Of a stretch of DNA of 64,000 nucleotides, positions 9,177 through 15,853 are shown in pieces. The notes under the pieces are model-generated. The model was not told the DNA's origin, ran no database searches, and saw nothing but the letters and a program-made list of their open reading frames with translations. The stretch comes from Streptomyces sp. A0642 (GTDB lineage: Bacteria; Actinomycetota; Actinomycetes; Streptomycetales; Streptomycetaceae): assembly GCF_004795105.1 (NCBI RefSeq), contig NZ_SSBL01000014.1, positions 111,904 through 175,903 of the forward strand, read 5' to 3'. Every line of letters begins with the position of its first letter. The first letter of the stretch is position 1. A program made the translations under genes and the position numbers.

Positions 9177-9226
9177 TTGCGTTATGCGCAAAGGGTTGTG
9201 CTGCACGCGCATGACGACCCTACGGT
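9177..9226 (+). promoter_or_regulatory. Promoter and operator of the methyltransferase gene
   Basis: TTGTGC (9196-9201) and TACGGT (9221-9226) are spaced 19 nt as -35 and -10. The ATG at 9233 is 6 nt after the -10, predicting a leaderless mRNA. The inverted repeat TTGCG (9177-9181) / CGCAA (9187-9191) lies directly upstream of the -35 and could bind the neighbouring XRE-cupin regulator. Confidence 0.5.
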
Positions 9227-9232
9227 GGTGCC

Positions 9233-10132
9233 ATGAGCCGAACGCACCAGCACACCCCTGACCACGGCGAAGGCGGCCACCACCCCGGCCCCGGCCACCA
9301 CCACGGCGACCACCCCGAGCACAGCGACAGCGGGCAGGCGGAGATCCTCGATCTGGATGCCGAGGTGCTCGCCGGGCACATCGCGTCGATCACCGCCTGG
9401 CTGCCGCTGACGAGCGAGCCGGCCCGGATCGTGGACCTGGGCTGCGGCACCGGCGCGGGCACCTTCGCGCTCCTCGAACGCTTCCCCGACGCGCACGTCA
9501 CCGCCGTCGACACCTCGGCCGGGCACCTCCGGCTCCTGCGCGAGAAGGCGTGCGCCCGCGGCGTCGAGGGGCGCGTTCGGACCGTGCAGGCCGACCTCGA
9601 CAGCCCCCACTGGCCCGACCTCGGCACACCGGATCTGGTGTGGGCCTCGGCCTCGATGCACCACATGGCCGACCCCGGCCACACCCTCACGAGCGTGCGC
9701 GACCTGCTCGCACCCGGCGGCCTGTTCGCCGTCGTCGAGCTCGCGGGCTTCCCCCGGTTCCTGCCGGCCGGCGCACCCGAGGGCCGGCCCGGCCTCGAAG
9801 AGCGCGCCCATGCCGCGACCGACAGCTTCCACGCCGAGCACGTTCCGCACCGCGGCGCCGACTGGGGCCCGATGCTGACAGCCGCCGGCTTCACCGTCGA
9901 GGCCGAGCGCACCGTCGTCGTCCGCATCGAGGGTGAGCGCAGCCCGGCCATCGGCCGCTATGCCCACGGCAGCCTCCAGCGGATCCGCGGCGTGGCCGCC
10001 CCCGCACTCGACGCCGAGGACCTCGCCGCTCTCGACGAGCTCCTGGACGCCGACAGCCCGCACGGCCTTCTGCGCCGCGAGGACCTCGCCGTGCGCACCG
10101 AACGCACCGTCTGGGCCGCGCGCCCGGCCTGA
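9233..10132 (+). CDS. Class I SAM-dependent methyltransferase with His-rich N-terminal tail
   Basis: A 299-residue protein. The SAM-binding motif I is VDLGCGTGAGTFALL, followed by the acidic motif VTAVDTS and the post-II block DLVWASASMHHMADP, typical of the UbiE/Coq5-like class I fold. Residues 1-32 contain ten His in HxH and HHH clusters with no predicted structure, which looks like a metal-binding tail. The substrate is unknown. The gene probably starts its own leaderless mRNA and may be regulated by the XRE-cupin protein encoded upstream. Confidence 0.82.
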   Translation: MSRTHQHTPDHGEGGHHPGPGHHHGDHPEHSDSGQAEILDLDAEVLAGHIASITAWLPLTSEPARIVDLGCGTGAGTFALLERFPDAHVTAVDTSAGHLRLLREKACARGVEGRVRTVQADLDSPHWPDLGTPDLVWASASMHHMADPGHTLTSVRDLLAPGGLFAVVELAGFPRFLPAGAPEGRPGLEERAHAATDSFHAEHVPHRGADWGPMLTAAGFTVEAERTVVVRIEGERSPAIGRYAHGSLQRIRGVAAPALDAEDLAALDELLDADSPHGLLRREDLAVRTERTVWAARPA

Positions 10133-10234
10133 GGGCCGGCGCCTCACGAGGTCGCTCGCGCAGGAGGGTTTTCGAGGGACCGCAACGGCACTTTCCGGGG
10201 CATTGCGGATGGTTGGGGCGCTGACGCCGGGGGA

Positions 10235-10260
10235 TGTCCCCCACGTAACGTGTCCCCCAC
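10235..10260 (+). promoter_or_regulatory. Direct repeat upstream of fumarylacetoacetase gene
   Basis: TGTCCCCCAC occurs at 10235-10244 and 10251-10260. GTAACG between them could serve as a -10 element. The first copy also pairs with the preceding GGGGGA to form a small hairpin. A regulator-binding role is possible but unproven. Confidence 0.35.
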
Positions 10261-10288
10261 AGCGACCTGGAAAGCGAGGCAGCAACAG

Positions 10289-11518
10289 ATGCCCGAGCAG
10301 AGCAGCCCGCTCGACGTGGCCGAGGGCGATCCCTTCGGTCCGCACCACCTTCCGTACGGTGTCTTCTCCACCCCCGACCGGCCCACCGAACGGCGCGTCG
10401 GCGTCCGCATCGGCCACCACGTGCTGGACGCCGGGGCGGCCGCGCACGCACTGGGTTCGCCCTATGCGCAACTGCTGGCCCAGCCCGATCTGATGGCCCT
10501 GCTCGAGGCGGGCCGCACCGCCTGGAGCGACGTCCGCCGCGCGCTGACCGCCTGGGTGACGGTGCCGGCCCACCGCGCGGACATCGAGCCGCTGCTGCAC
10601 CCCGTCGACTCCGTGACGCTCCACCTCCCCTACCGGGTCGCGGACTACGTGGACTTCTACGCCAGCGAGCACCACGCCACCAACGTCGGCCGCATCTTCC
10701 GCCCGGACGGCGACGCGCTCACACCCAACTGGAAGCACCTGCCGATCGGTTACCACGGCAGGGCCGGCACGGTCGTCGTGTCCGGTACGGACGTGGTGCG
10801 CCCCTCGGGGCAGCGCAAGGCCCCCTCCGACCCGGCCCCCGTCTTCGGCCCGTCCGTCAAGCTGGACATCGAGGCCGAGGTCGGGTTCGTCGTCGGCGTC
10901 GGCTCGGAGCAGGGCAGGGCGGTGCCGCTCGCCGACTTCCGCGAGCACGTCTTCGGCCTGTCGCTGCTCAACGACTGGTCGGCGCGCGACATCCAGGCCT
11001 GGGAGTACGTCCCGCTGGGCCCGTTCCTCGGCAAGTCCTTCGCCACCTCCGTATCGGCGTGGGTGACGCCGCTGGACGCCCTGGACGCCGCCCGGACCCC
11101 GCCGCCCGCACGGGACTTCCCGCTGCTGCCCTACCTCGACGACGCGGACGAGGAGGAGCCCGGCGGCTTCGATCTGCGGCTCTCCGTCGCGATCAACGGC
11201 CAGGTCGTCTCGGAGCCGCCGTTCTCCACCATGTACTGGACGGCCGCCCAGCAGCTGGCACAGATGACCGTCAACGGCGCCTCGCTGCGCAGCGGTGACC
11301 TGTACGGCTCCGGCACCATCAGCGGTGCCGACCCGGCCCAGCGGGGCTCCCTGCTGGAGCTCACCTGGAACGGCCGCGACCCCCTGGAACTCCCGGAGGG
11401 CAAGCGGACGTTCCTGGAGGACGGCGACACGGTCACCCTGACGGCCTGGGCCCCGGGCCCGCACGGCACCCGCGTCGGCCTCGGCGAGGTGACCGGCCGG
11501 ATCGTGCCCGCGCCGTGA
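10289..11518 (+). CDS. fahA: Fumarylacetoacetase
   Basis: A 409-residue hydrolase for the last step of tyrosine/phenylalanine catabolism: fumarylacetoacetate to fumarate and acetoacetate. The N-terminal SH3-like domain (HHLPYGVFS) is followed by the FAH catalytic barrel: DYVDFYASEHHATNVGRIFR, the metal-binding ExE region LDIEAEVGFVVG, and LLNDWSARDIQAWEYVPLGP with the basic FLGKSF. The ATG at 10289 is preceded by GAGG. Length fits the family. The partner genes for homogentisate are not in this window, so it is probably a stand-alone unit here. Confidence 0.93.
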   Translation: MPEQSSPLDVAEGDPFGPHHLPYGVFSTPDRPTERRVGVRIGHHVLDAGAAAHALGSPYAQLLAQPDLMALLEAGRTAWSDVRRALTAWVTVPAHRADIEPLLHPVDSVTLHLPYRVADYVDFYASEHHATNVGRIFRPDGDALTPNWKHLPIGYHGRAGTVVVSGTDVVRPSGQRKAPSDPAPVFGPSVKLDIEAEVGFVVGVGSEQGRAVPLADFREHVFGLSLLNDWSARDIQAWEYVPLGPFLGKSFATSVSAWVTPLDALDAARTPPPARDFPLLPYLDDADEEEPGGFDLRLSVAINGQVVSEPPFSTMYWTAAQQLAQMTVNGASLRSGDLYGSGTISGADPAQRGSLLELTWNGRDPLELPEGKRTFLEDGDTVTLTAWAPGPHGTRVGLGEVTGRIVPAP

Positions 11519-11821
11519 TGCCCGGGGGAAGGGTGCCGCCGGCGCCCGGCAGGTGACCCCGGGCACCGGCGGCGGATCTTCCCGCGCCGGACGCCGAGGG
11601 CGGGTCCTTCCCCGGCGGGCCCGGTGGCGGCCGTTCCGGGCGCCGGCGGCGGGGCTTCCCGTTCCCCGTGCCGCGGCGGATCTTCGCGGGCCCGGCGACG
11701 GTGGCGGATCTTTCCGTGGCGGCTCGCATCACCGCAGGTCAGAGCCGTACCCGCCCAGCCTCCAAGTGGCGCAACACTGCGGCAACACCAACTCCCGCAC
11801 AGCGTCGGTATGGTCCACCGC
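11519..11821. repeat. Intergenic region with degenerate tandem repeats and GntR promoter
   Basis: No gene is seen. A G-rich word close to GGCGGATCTTCCCG recurs at about 11571, 11599, 11647, 11674 and 11703, roughly every 27-48 nt. GCAACAC occurs at 11771-11777 and 11782-11788, one helix turn apart. TATGGT (11809-11814) sits 7 nt before the ATG at 11822 and is a likely -10 box for a leaderless GntR transcript; the GCAACAC pair lies where a regulator would act. Confidence 0.45.
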
Positions 11822-12592
11822 ATGCCAGCCGAACGCATCCGTGAGCACACCGTGCCGGTCGCCGCCGCCCGTCGGCGCCGACTGCGCGCGGACGGTGCCC
11901 GGCTCCTCGCCGACCTGCTGCGCCACCAGGTGCGCGCGGGGGCGTTCCCGGGTGGCGTCCTGCCGTACGAGGACACGATCGGCACCGAGTACCGCGTCTC
12001 CCGCAACACCGTCCGCCAGGCCCTCGACCTGCTGCGCGGTGAGGGGATCGTCGAACGGCAGCCGGGCGTCGGCACCGTCGTCGTCGGCGAGAGGTATCCG
12101 CACGCCCTGGACCGGCTCCAGGGCCTGGCCGAGACCCTGCGCGAACACGGCAGGGTGACCAACGAGGTCCGTACGGTGGGCCCCGTCCCCGCACCCGCGC
12201 CCGTCGCCCGGCGGCTCGGCGTCGACGAGCACACCGACGTGCTCTACATCGAACGCCGCCGGCTGCTGAACGGGCTGCCGCTCTCCCTCGACCTCACCTA
12301 CGTCCCGATGGACATCGGCGCCGGGCTGCTCGGCGCCGACCTGGAGAACACGGATGTGTTCCGGCTGCTGGAGTCCCTGACCGGGCAGCCCCTGGGCCGT
12401 GCCGACATCACCCTGGAGGCCGTCAATGCCGACGCGCACTCCGCCGCCGTCCTGGAGACCCCGCGCGGCTCCGCCGTACTGATGCTGGAGCGGCTCACCC
12501 ACCTCGCCGACGGACGCCCGGTGGACCTGGAGTTCATCCGGTTCCGCGGCGACCGCATCAGCATGAACGGCGTGCTGCACCGGACCTGCTGA
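11822..12592 (+). CDS. GntR-family regulator (HutC/UTRA type)
   Basis: A 256-residue regulator. The winged helix-turn-helix is at about residues 20-85 (GVLPYEDTIGTEYRVSRNTVRQALDLLRGEGIVERQPGVGTVV). The UTRA ligand domain follows (about 100-250) with the usual VLYIERRRLLNGLPLSLDLTYVP strand pattern. The ATG at 11822 lies 7 nt after TATGGT, suggesting a leaderless mRNA. It is the first gene of an operon with a ferredoxin, an SsuABC-type importer and an AprA-like flavoprotein, so it probably senses the imported substrate or a product. The GCAACAC direct repeat upstream may be its operator. Confidence 0.85.
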   Translation: MPAERIREHTVPVAAARRRRLRADGARLLADLLRHQVRAGAFPGGVLPYEDTIGTEYRVSRNTVRQALDLLRGEGIVERQPGVGTVVVGERYPHALDRLQGLAETLREHGRVTNEVRTVGPVPAPAPVARRLGVDEHTDVLYIERRRLLNGLPLSLDLTYVPMDIGAGLLGADLENTDVFRLLESLTGQPLGRADITLEAVNADAHSAAVLETPRGSAVLMLERLTHLADGRPVDLEFIRFRGDRISMNGVLHRTC

Positions 12593-12634
12593 CCCCTCCC
12601 CCTTTTCGCACACCCCCTTCCCTGGAGCTCCGCC

Positions 12635-12862
12635 ATGCCTCTGGTGCCCCAGCGGGCCGACGTGCCCGTGACCATCGACGAGTCGAAGTGCATCGACGGC
12701 TGCACGCTCTGCGTCGACATGTGCCCGCTCGACTCCCTCGCCATCCACCCGGACAACGGCAAGGCGTACATGCACGTCGACGAGTGCTGGTACTGCGGTC
12801 CCTGCGCGGCCCGGTGCCCCACCGACGCCGTCACCGTCAACATGCCCTACCTCCTCCGCTGA
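12635..12862 (+). CDS. AprB-like 2[4Fe-4S] ferredoxin
   Basis: A 75-residue electron carrier. Two cluster motifs are complete: CIDGCTLCVDMCP (Cx3Cx2Cx3CP) and CWYCGPCAARCP (Cx2Cx2Cx3CP). The CW dipeptide in the second motif and the tail resemble the beta subunit of adenylylsulfate reductase, where this Trp sits on the electron path to the FAD of the alpha subunit. The AprA-like flavoprotein is encoded 3 kb downstream in the same operon, so the two are likely partners. It lacks the extended C-terminal tail of classical AprB. It starts 42 nt after the GntR gene. Confidence 0.85.
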   Translation: MPLVPQRADVPVTIDESKCIDGCTLCVDMCPLDSLAIHPDNGKAYMHVDECWYCGPCAARCPTDAVTVNMPYLLR

Positions 12863-12877
12863 AAGGCCCCGACTCCC

Positions 12878-14245
12878 ATGCGAAGCAAGGCATTCGGCGC
12901 CCTGGCCGGCGCCGCGCTGCTCGTCACCCTCACCGCGGGCTGCGGCGGCGCCGCGAGCGCGGGCGGCGACGGCACGGTCACCGTGACCGTCGGCTACCAG
13001 TCCCGGACGATCAACACCGTCACCGCCGGCACCCTGCTGCGCTCCCTCGGCTACTTCGAGGAGGAGCTGCGCAGCCGCGGGAAGCGGGACGGGGTCACGT
13101 ACAAGGTGGAGTGGCAGGACTACGCCACCGGAGCTCCGATCACCGCGCAGATGACCGCCGGGAAGATCGACATCGGGTCGATGGGTGACTTCCCGCTCCT
13201 GATCAACGCGGCCCGCGGCGAGCAGCTCCACCGCCCCACCCGGCTCGTCTCGGTCACCGGCTACAACCTGGCCGGCGGCCTCAACACCGTGGTCACCGGG
13301 CCGGACTCGAAGCTGAAGTCGCTGACCGACCTGCGCGGCAAGAAGGTCTCCACGAGCGTCGGGTCGGCGGCGGACGGCACCCTCGTCCGCGCCCTCCAGC
13401 AGGCCGGGCTCGACCCGGAGAAGGACATCCGCAAGCTCAACCAGCAGCCCGCGGTGGGTGCTTCGGCCCTCCAGGCCGGCAGCGCGGACGCGCTCTCGCA
13501 GTTCGTGGCCTGGCCCGGCCTGCTCGCGTTCCAGGGCCGGGCGAAGGCCCTGTACGACGGCGCCGAGCTGAAGCTGCCGACGTTCCACGGGGTCACGGTC
13601 CGCGAGGACTTCGCGACGAAGCGGTCCGCCGTGGTGGAGGACTTCCTCCGGGCCCAGGGCCGGGCGACGGAGTACCTGCACCGGCACCCGGTGGCGGCGT
13701 CCGAGTCGGTCGCGAAGGCCACCGGCCTCCCGGCCGAGGTCGTCCACCTCTACAACGGCGCCCAGGGCATCGCGACCTTCGACACCACGCTGAAGCCCGC
13801 GCTGATCGCGGCGCTGAAGAAGGACGTCCCGGTGCTGCGCTCGGCGAAGCTCGTCGGCGACGTCGATGTGGACTCCTTCGTCGACGACAGCCATGTGAAG
13901 CGGGTGTACGGCTCCGGCTACGCGAAGGCGCTGGCCGCGGGTCCGCCCGCCCGGCGCGGCGGCGAGGTCTGGCTGAAGGGGAAGGACACCACGACGTCGT
14001 ACGCCACCTCCGCCGGGCTGCTGCGGTACGTCGCCGCGCACCGGGACGCCGTCCGGGTGGCGTACGTCCCCGACGCGTCCACCGGCACCCTGTGGTTCGC
14101 GGACCGGGCGGTGTGGGTCGCGGACGGGGACGCGCTGCGGCCCCACGTCACCGGGTCCGCCGCCCGCGCCGATGTGGCGGCCCACTCCGGCGCCCGGATC
14201 GTCTCGTACGCCGACGCGCTGAGTCTGGCCCGGGCCGCCTCATGA
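12878..14245 (+). CDS. SsuA/TauA-like substrate-binding lipoprotein with NosL-like C-terminal domain
   Basis: A 455-residue protein. The signal peptide ends in the lipobox LTAGC (Cys22), so it is a lipoprotein on the outer face of the membrane. Residues about 35-335 match the nitrate/sulfonate/taurine binding-protein fold (GYQSRTINTVTAG; MTAGKIDIGSMGDFPLLINA; LTDLRGKKVSTSVGSAADGTLV). From about residue 360 there is an extra domain of about 95 residues (GGEVWLKGK; VRVAYVPDASTGTLWFADRAVWVADG; SGARIVSYADAL) whose strand pattern resembles NosL copper-chaperone proteins. That resemblance is my reading and is not certain. It overlaps the permease gene by 4 nt (ATGA). Confidence 0.82.
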   Translation: MRSKAFGALAGAALLVTLTAGCGGAASAGGDGTVTVTVGYQSRTINTVTAGTLLRSLGYFEEELRSRGKRDGVTYKVEWQDYATGAPITAQMTAGKIDIGSMGDFPLLINAARGEQLHRPTRLVSVTGYNLAGGLNTVVTGPDSKLKSLTDLRGKKVSTSVGSAADGTLVRALQQAGLDPEKDIRKLNQQPAVGASALQAGSADALSQFVAWPGLLAFQGRAKALYDGAELKLPTFHGVTVREDFATKRSAVVEDFLRAQGRATEYLHRHPVAASESVAKATGLPAEVVHLYNGAQGIATFDTTLKPALIAALKKDVPVLRSAKLVGDVDVDSFVDDSHVKRVYGSGYAKALAAGPPARRGGEVWLKGKDTTTSYATSAGLLRYVAAHRDAVRVAYVPDASTGTLWFADRAVWVADGDALRPHVTGSAARADVAAHSGARIVSYADALSLARAAS

Positions 14246-15102
14246 GCGGCCGCTGGTCCCTCGTGCGCCGGGCGCTCTCGCTCGTCGCCGCGCTCGGGCT
14301 GTGGCAGGCGCTGACCTCCTACGACATCAATCTGTGGCTGCGCTTCGAGCAGTTCCCGACGGTGACGGAGGTGGCCCGGGCCTACGCGGACCGGATCTCC
14401 GGGGACACGTACTGGCAGGACCTCACCGACAGCCTGACCCGGATCGTCACCGGATTCGCGCTGGCCGCCGTCCTCGGCGTCACCGTCGGCACGGCCGTCG
14501 CCCGCTCGCGGCTCGCGGCCGACCTGCTCGGCCCGGTCCTCGAAGTGCTGCGGCCCGTCCCGGCGATCGCGCTCGTCCCGGTGGCGATCCTGCTGTTCCC
14601 CAGCAACGAGCAGGGCATCGTCTTCATCACCTGCACCGCGGCGTTCTTTCCCGTCATGGTCTCCACCCGGCACGCGGTGCGGGCCCTGACCCCGGTGTGG
14701 GAGGAGGCCGTCCTGACGATGGGCGGCGGACGGGGGCGGATCCTGTTCTCCGTCGTGCTGCCCGGGGCGCTCCCCGGCATCCTCGGCGGCCTGTCCGTCG
14801 GCATCGGGGTGTCCTGGATCTGCGTGATCTCGGCGGAGATGATCTCCGGCGAGTACGGAGTCGGCTACCGCACCTGGCAGGACTACACGGTCGTCGACTA
14901 TCCCGGCGTCTTCGTCGGCATGGCCACCATCGGCCTGCTCGGCTGGCTGACCTCGACGGCGGTGGAACTGCTGGGCCGCAGGCTGACCCGCTGGCTGCCG
15001 CGTACGGAGAGCGGCCCCGCCGCGTCCGTGCGCCGCAGGCCCGCTCCGGCGCCGGCGGCTGTCCCCTCGGTCCGTACGGCACAGGAAAGGGTGCACTCAT
15101 GA
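14242..15102 (+). CDS. SsuC-like ABC transporter permease
   Basis: A 286-residue membrane subunit with about six spans. The EAA loop reads WEEAVLTMGGGRGRILFSVVLPGALPGILGG, the classic contact site for the ATPase, and the fold is that of nitrate/taurine/sulfonate importers (BPD_transp_1). The ATG overlaps the stop of the binding-protein gene and its own stop overlaps the ATPase ATG, so translation is coupled. A charged Arg/Pro/Ala tail of about 35 residues follows the last helix. Confidence 0.88.
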   Translation: MSGRWSLVRRALSLVAALGLWQALTSYDINLWLRFEQFPTVTEVARAYADRISGDTYWQDLTDSLTRIVTGFALAAVLGVTVGTAVARSRLAADLLGPVLEVLRPVPAIALVPVAILLFPSNEQGIVFITCTAAFFPVMVSTRHAVRALTPVWEEAVLTMGGGRGRILFSVVLPGALPGILGGLSVGIGVSWICVISAEMISGEYGVGYRTWQDYTVVDYPGVFVGMATIGLLGWLTSTAVELLGRRLTRWLPRTESGPAASVRRRPAPAPAAVPSVRTAQERVHS

Positions 15103-15842
15103 CCGCCGGCCCCCATGGCGTACGGCTCACCCTGCGCGACGTCACGCTCGGCCGGGCCGGTGTGCCGGTCCTGGAGGGGGTCGACCTCGACGTCGTCCCC
15201 GGCGAGATCCTCACCGTCGTCGGCCCGTCCGGCTGCGGGAAGTCCACGCTGCTGCGCACCCTGGCCGGGCTGCTGCCTGCGCTCGACGGTGAGGTGAGCC
15301 AGGACGGCGAACCCGTCACCGCCCCCCGCGCCGAGCGGGCCCTCGTCTTCCAGGACGACGCCCTGCTGCCCTGGCGCACGGTCCGCGCCAATGTCGAACT
15401 GCCCCTCGCCATCCAGGGGGCGGGCCGCGCCGAACGCCGGGAGCGCGCCGCTTCCTGGCTGGCCCGGGTGGGTCTGGAGGAGCATGCCACGAAGCTCCCG
15501 CACCGGATCTCCGGCGGCCAGCGCCAGCGGGTCCAGCTGGCCCGCGCCCTGGCGGCCGGGCCCCGCGCGGTCCTGATGGACGAGCCGTTCGGCGCCCTGG
15601 ACGCCCAGACCAGGGCCGGGATGCAGCAACTGCTCGTGGACGTGCTCCGCGGCACCGGCGCCACCGTCGTCTTCGTCACGCACGACGTGGACGAGGCGCT
15701 GTTCCTCGGCGACCGCGTGGCACTGCTCTCCACCGGCCGGGTGCTGACCGTGCCGCGTCCGCGCGAACGCGCCGCCCACGCCGACCCGGCGACGGTCGCG
15801 CTGCGCCGCCAGGTCCTGGAATCCCTCACCACCCTCTCCTGA
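15099..15842 (+). CDS. SsuB-like ABC transporter ATP-binding protein
   Basis: A 247-residue ATPase. Walker A GPSGCGKST, Q-loop VFQDDALLPWRTV, signature RISGGQRQRVQLARAL, Walker B VLMDEPFGALD and switch His in FVTHDVDEAL are all intact. It belongs to the NitD/SsuB/TauB group and completes the importer with the two genes upstream. It starts 4 nt inside the permease gene. The AprA-like gene begins 11 nt after its stop. Confidence 0.9.
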   Translation: MTAGPHGVRLTLRDVTLGRAGVPVLEGVDLDVVPGEILTVVGPSGCGKSTLLRTLAGLLPALDGEVSQDGEPVTAPRAERALVFQDDALLPWRTVRANVELPLAIQGAGRAERRERAASWLARVGLEEHATKLPHRISGGQRQRVQLARALAAGPRAVLMDEPFGALDAQTRAGMQQLLVDVLRGTGATVVFVTHDVDEALFLGDRVALLSTGRVLTVPRPRERAAHADPATVALRRQVLESLTTLS

Positions 15843-15853
15843 AAGGCACCCCC

